Source: a candidate division TM6 bacterium GW2011_GWF2_32_72
Lineage (GTDB): Bacteria > Babelota > Babeliae > Babelales > GWF2-32-72
DNA length: 64,000 nt
Direction: 5' to 3'
NCBI GenBank assembly: GCA_000989525.1
Contig: LBON01000001.1
Span: 112,306-176,305 of the forward strand
Each line of letters starts with the position of its first letter. Position 1 is the stretch's first letter. The translations under genes and the position numbers were made by a program. This document shows, in pieces, positions 52,580-61,729 of the stretch. The notes under the pieces were generated by a model. It saw only the letters and a program-made list of their open reading frames with translations. It was not told where the DNA came from and did not search any database.

Positions 52580-54094
52580 CTATTTCATTCCATCCGGCAC
52601 ATTTAATCCAATTTCTTTCAGTACAAATGGAGCAATTTCACTCAATTGAGTAACTGGAATGTTTGCAGTTTTACCTTCTAGTTTTTTATTTATCCAAACA
52701 AAAGGGACAGGGTTTTTGGTGTGAGAAGTAATTGGTTGATTTGTTGTTTCATCAAACATTTCTTCAGCATTACCGTGATCAGCTGTTAAATAAATTGTGC
52801 CGTCTTGTTTTTCTATAATTTCTTCATACAGTTGTTTTACTTGTTTATCTAAACATTCAATTGCTTTTATTGTAGCTTCCATGTTGCCAGAATGACCAAC
52901 CATATCGGCATTAGCATAGTTAATTAAATAAAAATCTTTAGGGTTGTTTTCAAGAGAGTTAATAATGGCGGCAGTAATTTTTTTTGCGGACATTTCTGGA
53001 TGTTCAATATAATTTTTTGCAACTAAGGAAGGTATTAATACGCGTTCTTCAAGATTTAATGTTGTTTCCTTTCCTCCATTGAAAAAATAAGTAATATGAG
53101 CATATTTTTCTGTTTCTGCTATTCGGAATGTTGAAATTCCATTCTCATTTAAAATTTCCATTAATGTATTTTTTGTTACTGGTTCTTCTTCAAATAAAAC
53201 ATCACAATTTAGTTCTGATGAATAATTACGAGTTGCCAAAAAGAAAGCCAGTTCAAGTTTTTTGGTTGGAAATTCATTAAAATTTGGGTCAACAAAGGCA
53301 GCTGTTAATTGTCTTGCTCTATCAGGTCTAAAGTTAAAAAAGATTATCCCATCTTGATTTTTGATTGTGCTGCTTGGGTCTACTTGAAAGGGTGGAATAA
53401 ATTCGTCGGTTATGCCTTCATCATAAAAGTTTTTAATGTGTTTTTTCCAATTAGAAAAACTTTCGGATTGTTTTTGTGTTAAAAGATCATACGCTTCTTT
53501 GGTTCGCATCCAATTTTTGTCTCTATCCATTGCATAGAATCTTCCGCAAATCGAACCAATTTTGCCAACTTGAAGTTCGCGTAGTTTGTTTTTAAGACTT
53601 TTTAGAAGTTTTATTCCTGATTCTGGTGGCATATCTCTGCCATCTAGAAAAGGGTGAACAATAATTTTTGTAAGACCTGCTGTTTTAGCGGCATCAAGGT
53701 AAGCAAAAAGGTGTTTTATGTGCGCGTGAACGCCAGCATCTGAAAGTAATCCCATGATGTGTAGTGTAGTTCCAAGTTCTTTAATTTTTTCTAAATCATT
53801 TTTTAAAATTGATTTTTCAAAAAAACTTTTATCATCAATTGCTTTGTGAATTGTTGTTAGGGGTTGCTGAATTATTCTTCCTGTCCCAATGGTTCGGTGG
53901 CCTACTTCTGAGTTGCCCATATTGTCTGGTAAAAGTCCTACAGCCTCGCCAGAAGCTTTAATTATTGTGTGTGGATAATTTGCCATGAGCATATCAATTG
54001 TGGGTTTATGGGCTTGAGCTATTGCATTATATTTAGTTTCTTTTCTATATCCAAAACCATCTAATATGATTAAGGCTTGTGGAAATTTTTTCAT
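52580..54094 (-). CDS. gpmI: 2,3-bisphosphoglycerate-independent phosphoglycerate mutase
   Basis: It interconverts 3- and 2-phosphoglycerate in glycolysis using two manganese ions. Seen: ALIILDGFGYR (metal Asp), the phosphoserine site NMGNSEVGHRTIGTGR, GLLSDAGVHAH, HPFLDGRDMPP, FFNFRPDRARQL, NYANADMVGHSG and LTADHGNAEEM. The 504 residues are standard. A small change is HRTIGTGR where most have HLNIGAGR. No other glycolytic gene is near. Confidence 0.97.
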   Translation of the reverse strand: MKKFPQALIILDGFGYRKETKYNAIAQAHKPTIDMLMANYPHTIIKASGEAVGLLPDNMGNSEVGHRTIGTGRIIQQPLTTIHKAIDDKSFFEKSILKNDLEKIKELGTTLHIMGLLSDAGVHAHIKHLFAYLDAAKTAGLTKIIVHPFLDGRDMPPESGIKLLKSLKNKLRELQVGKIGSICGRFYAMDRDKNWMRTKEAYDLLTQKQSESFSNWKKHIKNFYDEGITDEFIPPFQVDPSSTIKNQDGIIFFNFRPDRARQLTAAFVDPNFNEFPTKKLELAFFLATRNYSSELNCDVLFEEEPVTKNTLMEILNENGISTFRIAETEKYAHITYFFNGGKETTLNLEERVLIPSLVAKNYIEHPEMSAKKITAAIINSLENNPKDFYLINYANADMVGHSGNMEATIKAIECLDKQVKQLYEEIIEKQDGTIYLTADHGNAEEMFDETTNQPITSHTKNPVPFVWINKKLEGKTANIPVTQLSEIAPFVLKEIGLNVPDGMK

Positions 54095-54177
54095 GATTTT
54101 CCTTCTTTATTTATTTAGTGAATTCTTTATGTTAAATAATATTAGTAATTTTAACATCCTAATTAAGGAAAAAGTAA

Positions 54178-54630
54178 ATGAAAAAGTTATCGTTATATTT
54201 GTTATTAATAATATTGAGCTCACAAATATTTTGTTCCGATCAATCAGGTAAACCGTGTGATACTTGTAATAGCTCTTTGGAAACACAAGAAGATATTTCT
54301 ACATTTGAAGTTACAACATGTCATGATTCAGAGACAACTATTGGAGAAGTGATAGATATAGCGGAAGATATTGTAGAGGATGTAATTGAGGTTGTAGAAG
54401 AAGAAATAGAAGATGCTTTTGATGATATTATAGAAATTGATTCTATAAATTTTGGAGAAACTGATGCCGCGCCATCAAAAATAAATTTGTTGATGGCAAA
54501 GATTGGATCAAAGGTTTTTCTTAAATATATTATTGTAAAAGCATATTTAGCTCAAAAACTGTTGGCAATAAAAAATAGTTTGTTTTTAGCTAAATACAAT
54601 AAACAGTTAAAGAGAAAAAAGAATGAATAA
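54178..54630 (+). CDS. Exported acidic protein of unknown function (150 aa)
   Basis: I do not recognise it. Seen: a signal peptide (about residues 1-20, ending IFCSD), three cysteines after it, a strongly acidic central part (residues about 50-95, rich in Glu, Asp, Ile and Val) and a basic hydrophobic C-terminus. The acidic stretch looks like an amphipathic helix or a coiled coil. Its end overlaps rsmE by 8 bases, so the two are cotranscribed. The charge separation suggests a membrane-near or binding role, but no function can be named. Confidence 0.6.
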   Translation: MKKLSLYLLLIILSSQIFCSDQSGKPCDTCNSSLETQEDISTFEVTTCHDSETTIGEVIDIAEDIVEDVIEVVEEEIEDAFDDIIEIDSINFGETDAAPSKINLLMAKIGSKVFLKYIIVKAYLAQKLLAIKNSLFLAKYNKQLKRKKNE

Positions 54631-55363
54631 AGAGCATAATGCACATATATTTGCCATATATTTTAAAGAATTAAAGGCATTGTTAGAATCTTCTTCTAAT
54701 GGGCAGCTTTCGCTAAAAGACAAAGATTTAATAAATCGAATTACAAAGGTTCTTCGTCTGCAAGAAGGCGAACATTTTATTTTATTTAATCGTGAGCAAA
54801 ATGTTGAATTCGTGATTGATAAAATTGAAAAAAAATCTCTTGAATCATCTATTATTTCTAGACAGCTAAATCAGACTGTTGAGCCATTCGTAAAATTTTT
54901 ACTTCCAATTTTAAAAAAAGAGGCGCTGGAAACGGCTCTTTATTCCTTGGTAGAAATTGGCGCCAATGAAATTCAATTGATTGCCACAGAAAAAGTTGCA
55001 CGTAAATGGGGCGATGAAAAAGAGTTAGAAAGGCTTGAGCGAATAGCAATTGCTGCTGCTGAACAATCTAAAAACTTTGCTTATCCAAAGATTCTTGCTC
55101 CGATTTCTTTGCAACAGGCTTGCGAGTCTTTAAAAGATTATAAAAAGATATTCTTTGAACCAGAGAGTGAATCTTTGTTAAAAGTTCTAACACATGACAA
55201 AGATCAAAAGCTCGCATTATTGATTGGACCAGAAGGGGATCTTTCTGATTCAGAAAAAAGCCTCGTCCAAGGACAAGGCTTTATCTTTTGTAAACTTACA
55301 CCAACAATTTTGCGCGCATGCCAGGCTGTGGCGGTTGCAATTGGGGTTGTTCGATCACTTTAA
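54623..55363 (+). CDS. rsmE: 16S rRNA (uracil-1498-N3)-methyltransferase
   Basis: RsmE methylates U1498 in 16S rRNA. Seen: an N-terminal PUA-like domain (LINRITKVLRLQEGEHFILF), then a SPOUT knot with ALYSLVEIGANEIQLIATEK, AAAEQSKNFAYPKI and LLIGPEGDLSDSEKSL, which is the SAM loop, and a final LTPTILRACQAVAVAIGVV. The usual end 'LGxRILRTETAxxxAL' is altered at the Thr-Glu-Thr part. The 246 residues fit. The gene overlaps its upstream neighbour by 8 bases and the convergent photolyase gene by 9 bases. Confidence 0.9.
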   Translation: MNKEHNAHIFAIYFKELKALLESSSNGQLSLKDKDLINRITKVLRLQEGEHFILFNREQNVEFVIDKIEKKSLESSIISRQLNQTVEPFVKFLLPILKKEALETALYSLVEIGANEIQLIATEKVARKWGDEKELERLERIAIAAAEQSKNFAYPKILAPISLQQACESLKDYKKIFFEPESESLLKVLTHDKDQKLALLIGPEGDLSDSEKSLVQGQGFIFCKLTPTILRACQAVAVAIGVVRSL

Positions 55364-56746
55364 TTTTTTAAAATACTCTTTGGTTTTCACGCTTTCTATA
55401 TTGTGATCAACCATCGGAGCCGGGTAATTAACATCAAATTCAGAATGTTTTTTGTGCCAGTTGTGAATATCTCGCGCCGGCACATTTTTTAATTCAGGAA
55501 TCCATTTTTTAATGTACTCGCAACCAGGATCAAATCTTTTTTGCTGATTCCAAGGATTGAATATTCTAAAGTAGGGTTGGGCATCACAACCAGTGGAAGC
55601 TACCCATTGCCAGTTGCCGTTATTTACGGCAGGGTCGTAATCCACAAGATTTTGAGCAAAATATTTTTCACCCCAAAGCCAATTGATGTGTAAATCTTTG
55701 ATTAAAAAAGAAGCTGTAATCATACGAACTCGATTATGCATAAATCCAGTGGTGTTTAATTCATGCATTCCGGCATCAACTATTGGAAATCCAGTTTTGC
55801 CTTCACACCATTTTTTAAAATTTGGCTTACTGTTTTTCCAGTTAAGTTTTAAATATTTTTCTTTGAATGGTTTACCAAGAACATGCGGAAAGAAATATGT
55901 AATTTGGGTGAAAAAATCTCTCCAGTATAGTTGACGTAAAATAGGATGGTTGCGACCAAGTTCGTCCTTCAATTTGTGATAAACTTCACGAATTGAACAT
56001 GTACCAAATTTATTATGGGCAGAAAGCATTGTTGTTTTGAGGCATGGTATGTCATGAGTTTTTGAATAATCTTTGAATTGTGAAATTTTGTTTAAAATAG
56101 CCAGGCAATTTTTTCTTCCACCATGAGTTGCTATCTCATTATTGCGCTCATCCTGAGCTTGTCGAAGGACGGATGAAAGTTTTTTGTAACTTGCAGAAAT
56201 TTTTGCGGTTGCTTTTGCTAAGCTTTTTGAGTTTAAAGTTTTGATTGGTGTCTCAACGGTGAACTTTGATGCGTTGCGCCAGTACGGTGTAAATACCGTG
56301 TATGGTTTATTATCCTTTTTTAAGGTTTTTTCTGGTGGATTTAATAAGGCATCTTCAAATGTAAAGAATTCAATTTTTAATTTTTTGCAAAGCTTGGCAA
56401 TTGATTGGTCGCGTTTTTTTGAAAATGGTGTGTAATCATTGTTTACAAAAATTGCTTCAATGTTGTTGTTTTTTATTAAATCAGTAATTACTTTTTCTGT
56501 TGGGCCGTACAATAAATTTAAAATTGAGCCATTTGTTTTTAGCTGGGAGGCCAAATCATCAAGAGATTCATTCATAAATTGCAGGCAGTTATTGCTTTTA
56601 AATTTGTTTTTGTCAGTTACTTGAATTGGATTGTAAATAAAGCACGGAAAAACATTTTCAGATTGTTTAAGTGCCTCATTTAATCCTGTGTTATCAAATA
56701 ATCTGAGGTCTCTTCTAAATATAAAAATACTGTTTTTGAATTTCAT
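55355..56746 (-). CDS. phrB: Deoxyribodipyrimidine photolyase (CPD class I)
   Basis: It uses light and FAD to repair pyrimidine dimers in DNA. Seen: the start IFIFRRDLRLFDNTGLNEAL, the antenna domain, LRQLYWRDFFTQI, GKTGFPIVDAGMHELNTTGFMHNRVRMI and GEKYFAQNLVDYDPAVNNGNWQW with the FAD and DNA contacts, and SGCD-like STGCDAQPYFRIFNPWNQ. At 463 residues it is a little long. A REP-like repeat inserted in frame adds the peptide VLRQAQDERNNE between the antenna and FAD domains (about residues 197-208). The end overlaps rsmE by 9 bases. Confidence 0.93.
   Translation of the reverse strand: MKFKNSIFIFRRDLRLFDNTGLNEALKQSENVFPCFIYNPIQVTDKNKFKSNNCLQFMNESLDDLASQLKTNGSILNLLYGPTEKVITDLIKNNNIEAIFVNNDYTPFSKKRDQSIAKLCKKLKIEFFTFEDALLNPPEKTLKKDNKPYTVFTPYWRNASKFTVETPIKTLNSKSLAKATAKISASYKKLSSVLRQAQDERNNEIATHGGRKNCLAILNKISQFKDYSKTHDIPCLKTTMLSAHNKFGTCSIREVYHKLKDELGRNHPILRQLYWRDFFTQITYFFPHVLGKPFKEKYLKLNWKNSKPNFKKWCEGKTGFPIVDAGMHELNTTGFMHNRVRMITASFLIKDLHINWLWGEKYFAQNLVDYDPAVNNGNWQWVASTGCDAQPYFRIFNPWNQQKRFDPGCEYIKKWIPELKNVPARDIHNWHKKHSEFDVNYPAPMVDHNIESVKTKEYFKKLK
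56144..56176. repeat. REP-like palindrome inside the photolyase gene
   Basis: The sequence GCGCTCATCCTGAGCTTG-TCGAAGGACGGATGA has the TCATCC/GGATGA ends of a widely spread bacterial palindromic repeat whose core is CCTTCGACAAGCTCAGGA. It lies in frame in phrB and reads as VLRQAQDER on the coding strand, a peptide seen in many proteins hit by this repeat. A second core, CCTTCGACTAGCTCAGG, is at 47564. Confidence 0.85.
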
Positions 56747-56795
56747 AAGGGCTCCTTTTAATTAGAGTCCTTAGTTTAAACTTAAAAGTGAATGA

Positions 56796-57467
56796 CTAGT
56801 CAACTAAAGGCTTATATTTTCCGATTTTTAAATATAAGGGAAGTAGTTGGTTGCTAGTTTGATTTGCTGTGAACTTTTCAAGCGCTTTTTCGACCAATCT
56901 TTCGATTGAACAGTTCATTGCCACGTTTTTTGCAAATACAGCTTGGTCGCCTAAAATGTTTTTTATTTTTTCTGCAAAAAGTTCTGTGCCGGCGCCAAAA
57001 AAGTTAATTGGGTTTGAAAACTTATTTTTTAATTCGTTAAGGAATGTGTCAATATTTTCATATCCTGCATCAACTGAATTATTAGAATCAATCGCAAAGT
57101 AAACATCGTCAGCGAATGCATTTAAAAGCGCGATGTTTGTCGCAAAATTTGAATCTTTAAATTCTTCAAGCAATGTTTTTATGCCATCAATTCCAACTAG
57201 TGGAATTTTGGATGCAAAAGAAAGACCATTCACTGATGCAAGTACTACTCGCAATGTTGTAAATGGGCCGGGGCCTTGGTTGACCGCTATAAAATCTAAA
57301 TTTTCAAAATTGAGATTTGTTTTTGCAAAAAGATTTTCAAGAATTATAAAAAAATCTTTGCTTAATTTTGTTTTGGATTCTGAATGTTTTTGTAGAATTT
57401 TGTCATCACAAAAAATTGCAAACTCAGTAGAGTTTTGTGTTGGGTTGATCACTAGAAACTTTGTCAT
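56796..57467 (-). CDS. tsaB: tRNA threonylcarbamoyladenosine protein TsaB
   Basis: TsaB binds TsaD and helps make t6A in tRNAs that read ANN codons. Seen: an ASKHA-type start FLVINPTQNSTEFAIF, the strongly conserved IAVNQGPGPFTTLRVVLASVNG (usually 'GPGSFTGLRIG') and the following FASKIPLVGIDGIKTL. The 223 residues are normal. TsaD, TsaC and TsaE are not in the window. The order on the minus strand is ruvX, zinc-ribbon protein, tsaB, phrB, with short gaps of about 10-90 bases. Confidence 0.88.
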   Translation of the reverse strand: MTKFLVINPTQNSTEFAIFCDDKILQKHSESKTKLSKDFFIILENLFAKTNLNFENLDFIAVNQGPGPFTTLRVVLASVNGLSFASKIPLVGIDGIKTLLEEFKDSNFATNIALLNAFADDVYFAIDSNNSVDAGYENIDTFLNELKNKFSNPINFFGAGTELFAEKIKNILGDQAVFAKNVAMNCSIERLVEKALEKFTANQTSNQLLPLYLKIGKYKPLVD

Positions 57468-57476
57468 GAGAAGGTT

Positions 57477-57659
57477 TTACTTTCTGCCCTTATTATGTTT
57501 TTGTTGTTGATAAAAAAGACTAAATTCGTCGTACTCTAATGTTTTTTCTTTTTTTACAATGATGTTACCGCAATTTAAACACTTCCATGCTTCAAAGTTC
57601 AAGAAGTGATCAAAAAATGTTTGCAAAACCATTAGGCCTGAACATTTACGACACTTCAT
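57477..57659 (-). CDS. Small zinc-ribbon protein (60 aa)
   Basis: Seen: two CxxC pairs, CRKC near residue 3 and CLNC near residue 33, with a basic end (QQQKHNKGRK). This is a compact zinc ribbon. It ends 9 bases before tsaB, so the two are likely cotranscribed. The first methionine follows an AAGGAAG-like site. Such proteins often bind nucleic acid or other proteins, but no exact role is known. Confidence 0.65.
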   Translation of the reverse strand: MKCRKCSGLMVLQTFFDHFLNFEAWKCLNCGNIIVKKEKTLEYDEFSLFYQQQKHNKGRK

Positions 57660-57752
57660 ACCGCTTCCTTTTTTGCTGAAGACATAAATACTCTAAGAAT
57701 CTAGGCTACAACTGGTCTAATTGTCAATAGGACTGTTCAACTTGTTTTACAG

Positions 57753-58163
57753 TTAAACAATGTTTTGATTTCTTGCATACATTAAAAATCCTTCTAGAAC
57801 AAGTGCCGCAGCTAATGAATGAGATTTTATTTTGTCTTCTTTGTTTTTTCCTCTTTTAATTTGGTCGGCTTGTTTGCTTGTAAGTCGTTCATCCCAAAGA
57901 ACCCATTTAATTGTTGGAAAAAGCTTTTTGAGGTTTTCAACTTGATCTATAACTTTTTGAGTTTGTTCGCTAACAAGTCCTTTCATTGTTTTTGGATATC
58001 CAACAACAATGGTTTTTATAGAGTATTCGGCAATTGTTTTATGTAAAAAAGGGATAAGTTCTTTTGCGGTTGTTGTTTGGTGTGGCCGTGCAAGAATTCC
58101 AAGGGTATCTGACATCGCTGAGCCAACCCATTTGTCGCCAAGATCCAGGGCAAGAATTTTCAT
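57753..58163 (-). CDS. ruvX: YqgF/RuvX-family nuclease (pre-16S rRNA processing)
   Basis: YqgF trims the 5' end of pre-16S rRNA in E. coli and is also described as a Holliday-junction resolvase-like protein. Seen: ILALDLGDKWVGSAMSD (the RNase H-like first Asp; usually 'GxDxGxKRIGxAxSD'), IVVGYPKTMKG, WVLWDERLTSKQA (catalytic Glu-Arg) and the C-terminal HSLAAALVLEGFL (usually 'DxxAAxxILQ'; here the Asp is His-Ser). The 136 residues are usual. The start has GGAGAAAAT before it. Confidence 0.9.
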   Translation of the reverse strand: MKILALDLGDKWVGSAMSDTLGILARPHQTTTAKELIPFLHKTIAEYSIKTIVVGYPKTMKGLVSEQTQKVIDQVENLKKLFPTIKWVLWDERLTSKQADQIKRGKNKEDKIKSHSLAAALVLEGFLMYARNQNIV

Positions 58164-58270
58164 ATTTTCTCCTATAAATTGTTTTGATAATAGTCTTTTT
58201 TCTTGTAAACTATAAAGCAGTGTTAGTTTTTTAAGCCTAACTTTATTTGTTTCAAACTCAAAGGAATCCT

Positions 58271-59614
58271 ATGAATATCCTAAATAATTTGGATGCTCTA
58301 GTTGTAAATTTCAGTAATCTTATTTGGTGGCCTTGGGGTGTTTGTTTTGTCCTCTGTATAGGCATTTTACTAACATTTGTTCTTGGATTTGTTCAAGTTC
58401 GTTATTTTTTTGAATCATGTAAGTTTGTTTTATTCCCTCCAAAAAGTACTGGTGCCGTAAAAGGTGAATTATCTTCCGTACAGGCATTTATAAATGTTTT
58501 GGGTGCGGCAACCGGCAATGGAAGCATAGCTGGAACAGCAATGGCTATTGCTGTTGGTGGTCCTGGTGCTGCGTTTTGGATTTTTGTTTCTGGTTTTTTA
58601 GGTATGGCAATTAGATTTGCAGAAACCTTTTTAGGTGCAGATGTAATTGGTAAAACCTCTTTTAGAGGAATGAATGGTGGGCCGATGGTCTACTTGAATA
58701 TGGTTCCTGGTAAAAGTTTTTTACCATATATTTTTGCAGTGTTTGTTTTGCTTTATGGTTTTTTTAGCGGTAATGCTATGCAAGCAAACTCAATTGGGGC
58801 TAGCTTATTTAGGGTCTTTGGAATAAGCCCATGGATAGTGGCAATTGTGCTCACTGCATTTATATTCTATGTTATGATTGGCGGATCAAAAAGAATCTTG
58901 GAGGTTTCTGACAAACTTGTTCCTTTTAAGGTGGGTGTGTTTTTAATTTCTACTGCTATTGTTTTAATTTATAATTACGCATCTTTGTGGGACGCCATTA
59001 TTTTAGTTTTTAAGGGTGCCTTTACACCATCAGCCGTTACAGGTGCTGCCGTTGGACTATCTATTTCAAGTGCAATGCAGGCAGCCTTTACGCGATCAAT
59101 AATTTCTCATGAATCTGGTCTTGGTATTTCTGCATTGTTGTTTGGTTCTACGGGAAGTACAAATCCAGTTAAAGATGGCATTATGAGTATGTTAACAACA
59201 TTTATTAGTTCTATATTGATAGGTTCAATGGTTTCTTTGGCTATTATTTCAAGCGGTGTTTGGAATAGTGGTTTAACAGGCATTGATTTAACTAGCGCGG
59301 CTTTTGATACAACTTTTGGATTTTTGGGTAGCTGGCTTGTTTTATTTTCAGCGGTCAGTTTTGGTATTGGTGTAACTGTAAACTATGCGTATATAGCTAA
59401 AGAAAACTGGTTGTTTTTGACAAATGGCCGATTTGGATTTGCATTTATTTTAATATTTGCAGCGTTAACGTTCACTGGAACAATTGCAAAGATAGGTCTT
59501 GTTTGGGGTGCAATTGATATTGTTACCTTGGGCATGGTGTTGGTTAACTTGTATGCGGTTGTATACTTCTTACCAACTATTAGAAAAAAATTGTCAAAAT
59601 ATTCACAACTTTAA
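58271..59614 (+). CDS. Sodium:alanine symporter (AGCS family)
   Basis: AGCS carriers bring in alanine or glycine with sodium. Seen: about 11 membrane helices in 447 residues, with the family's GELSSVQAFINVLGAATGNGSIAGTA region at about residues 60-90 (usually 'GxxSxFQALxTALAxTVGxGNIAGVA'), and later ISHESGLGISALLFG (usually 'RGxxSNEAGxGSAPIAHAAA'). The first region is the sodium/substrate site. I start at the ATG at 58271 after AAGGAAT, not at 58247. It is divergent from ruvX. Import of amino acids fits a host-dependent life. Confidence 0.9.
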   Translation: MNILNNLDALVVNFSNLIWWPWGVCFVLCIGILLTFVLGFVQVRYFFESCKFVLFPPKSTGAVKGELSSVQAFINVLGAATGNGSIAGTAMAIAVGGPGAAFWIFVSGFLGMAIRFAETFLGADVIGKTSFRGMNGGPMVYLNMVPGKSFLPYIFAVFVLLYGFFSGNAMQANSIGASLFRVFGISPWIVAIVLTAFIFYVMIGGSKRILEVSDKLVPFKVGVFLISTAIVLIYNYASLWDAIILVFKGAFTPSAVTGAAVGLSISSAMQAAFTRSIISHESGLGISALLFGSTGSTNPVKDGIMSMLTTFISSILIGSMVSLAIISSGVWNSGLTGIDLTSAAFDTTFGFLGSWLVLFSAVSFGIGVTVNYAYIAKENWLFLTNGRFGFAFILIFAALTFTGTIAKIGLVWGAIDIVTLGMVLVNLYAVVYFLPTIRKKLSKYSQL

Positions 59615-59628
59615 TTTAATTTTTTAAT

Positions 59629-61059
59629 ATGAAGCTTAAATTAGCTAACATTTGGAAAGTTGCCTGCCATACAGATAATGTAGGGGCAGGCACAATTTTT
59701 GTCGCCATTAAAGGACAAAAAAAAGATGGCATGGATTTTATATCTTTGGCTATCGAAAAAGGCGCCAAAAAAATTGTGATTCAAGAAGATTCGATTTTGG
59801 ATGTTGCTGTTGAAAAATTAATTTTAGAATCAAGCATCGAAGTTTTAAAAGTGTCAGATGCTCGATTGGCCTTGGCGCAACTTAGTGCGGAGGCTTACGG
59901 ATTTCCGGTTAATAAGTTGAAAATTTTAGGTATTACAGGAACTAAAGGAAAAACAACGACCACATTTGTTTTAGAGCATATTCTAAAGGCAGCTGGTTAT
60001 AAAACAGCAATGCTTGGAACTGTTCAAAATAAAATTTTGGATAATGTTTTTAATACGAATTTAACAACACGTCAACCAGATTATTTACAAATGTTTTTAA
60101 GTGAATGTGTTAGCGCTGGTGTTGAATATGTAGTTATGGAAACAGCCGCACAGGCATTTTCTTTGCATAGAGTTCATGGTATTCAGTTTGATGGAGCTAT
60201 TTTTACAAATTTTTCACTTGAGCATTCAGAGTTTTACCCATCTATGCAGGAATATTTTGAAGCTAAAAAAAAGATATTTTCATTATTAAAAAATGATGCT
60301 GTTGCCTTTGTTAATGCTGACGATAAGTGGTGTAATAAATTACGCATTGAGTTTCCAAATGTAAAAACGTTTGCTTTGAAGGGTGAAGCAGATTATACCG
60401 CTGTTATACTGCAAAACAATTTTAAATCTTTAGCATTTGAAATAAGTTTTGGAAACGTTGTGGATGCTTTAGAATTTAATTGTGATGTGCTTATTGGTGA
60501 ATTTAATGTTTATAATTTATTGGGAGCCGTTTCTCTGTGCAAAGAGCTTGGTGTTTCTATGAATGTTTGCCAAAAAGCTGTTGGATCTTTGCCTAATGTG
60601 CCCGGCAGATTAGAAAAATATGAACTTTCAAACGGGGCTGTTGGAATTGTTGATTATGCCCATAATCCCTCATCTTTTCAGGCTGTTCTTTCCACTTTGC
60701 GCAGATGCACAAATAATTTAGTTGTTGTTTTTGGGGCGGGTGGAGAAAGAGATATAACTAAACGACCGATAATGGGAGCAACAGCTGCTCGATATGCAGA
60801 TCATATAATCTTAACATCAGATAATCCAAGATCAGAAGATCCGCAAGAGATTATAGATCAAATTCTTGTAGGGATGGATTCTTCTTTTTTTTGTAAAGTT
60901 GATTCGGAACTTGACCGTAAGCTAGCTATTCAAAAAGCTTTTGATTTAACAAATGAAGATTCTATTTTGGTTGTGCTGGGAAAAGGTCCAGATGAATATC
61001 AGGATATAAAAGGCGTTAAAACTTTTTTTAGTGATGTTCAAGTCATAAAAAGTTTGTAG
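59629..61059 (+). CDS. murE: UDP-MurNAc-tripeptide ligase (meso-DAP adding)
   Basis: MurE adds the third residue to the peptidoglycan stem peptide. Seen: the N-terminal UMP-binding part (GTIFVAIKGQKKDGMDFI), the ATP loop GITGTKGKTTTT at about residues 101-112, ETAAQAFSLHRVHG, NFSLEHSEFYPSMQEY and the carbamylated-lysine region near it, NVPGRLEKYE, VDYAHNPSSF, GAGGERDITKRP, and DNPRSEDP at about 398. 'DNPR' is the meso-diaminopimelate motif, so DAP, not lysine, is likely used. The 476 residues are normal. It lies 14 bases after the symporter. Confidence 0.95.
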   Translation: MKLKLANIWKVACHTDNVGAGTIFVAIKGQKKDGMDFISLAIEKGAKKIVIQEDSILDVAVEKLILESSIEVLKVSDARLALAQLSAEAYGFPVNKLKILGITGTKGKTTTTFVLEHILKAAGYKTAMLGTVQNKILDNVFNTNLTTRQPDYLQMFLSECVSAGVEYVVMETAAQAFSLHRVHGIQFDGAIFTNFSLEHSEFYPSMQEYFEAKKKIFSLLKNDAVAFVNADDKWCNKLRIEFPNVKTFALKGEADYTAVILQNNFKSLAFEISFGNVVDALEFNCDVLIGEFNVYNLLGAVSLCKELGVSMNVCQKAVGSLPNVPGRLEKYELSNGAVGIVDYAHNPSSFQAVLSTLRRCTNNLVVVFGAGGERDITKRPIMGATAARYADHIILTSDNPRSEDPQEIIDQILVGMDSSFFCKVDSELDRKLAIQKAFDLTNEDSILVVLGKGPDEYQDIKGVKTFFSDVQVIKSL

Positions 61060-61074
61060 AATTTAAAAAAGTGT

Positions 61075-61109
61075 AAAAAACAAGGTGGATAATTTCCGCC
61101 TTGTTTTTT
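61075..61109. terminator. Bidirectional intrinsic terminator after murE
   Basis: A 14-bp stem (AAAAAACAAGGTGG with CCGCCTTGTTTTTT, one G-T pair) around a 7-base loop lies between murE and the convergent small exported protein. Confidence 0.9.
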
Positions 61110-61134
61110 ATTTAAGATTATTTGATCTGTGCGT

Positions 61135-61503
61135 CTATTTATTTTTTGGATAACCATGAGCCTGCGCCCAATCGTCTTGTGCTAATGTTGCGTATGATCG
61201 AGGTCTGTAAGCAGGGATGTGTTTGGATTCAACTAAATAGGCATATTGTAAATCTATATGGAATATTTCTATTTTAGCACATTTTAAATTGTCGTGATTT
61301 GATACTTCATAAGGTAAGACTTTGATTGTATCATCTTCATAATTTGTTATTCGTTCTATAAAAGGATTATCTTTAAGTTTATTTGGTTCTATTTTTATAG
61401 TTAATTTTTCTCCAGTTATTGTGCTATTTTCAACAATTTGAAGCTTGGTTGCGTTTAGTGAAATAAATAAAATAGTTAAAAATGTTAAGAATATTTTTTT
61501 CAT
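61135..61503 (-). CDS. Exported protein of unknown function (122 aa)
   Basis: I do not recognise it. Seen: a signal peptide (MKKIFLTFLTILFISLNAT), then a beta-rich domain with alternating hydrophobic residues and an end with SYATLAQDDWAQAHGYPKN. It has one cysteine. The start follows AAAGGATG. It is convergent with murE and 226 bases from the divergent pyrophosphatase gene. It resembles other short exported proteins of this window only in plan, not in sequence. Confidence 0.6.
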   Translation of the reverse strand: MKKIFLTFLTILFISLNATKLQIVENSTITGEKLTIKIEPNKLKDNPFIERITNYEDDTIKVLPYEVSNHDNLKCAKIEIFHIDLQYAYLVESKHIPAYRPRSYATLAQDDWAQAHGYPKNK

Positions 61504-61729
61504 TGAATCATCCTTTTTTAAAGGGCTATTAAAAATATTTTGGAATATACTGATTTTAAAAAGTTAATACAAGTTCTTTTTTCAAACTGGATTATATAAG
61601 GCAGTATATTTTTGTGGAGCTAAAGTTAAATATTAGTTTTGTGTTGTTTTCCTTTACAAAGAGGCTGAAAATCATTATTCTAAACACTGTTTCGTTAATT
61701 TTAACCCTCTAATTTCTTGGAGAAGCTAC

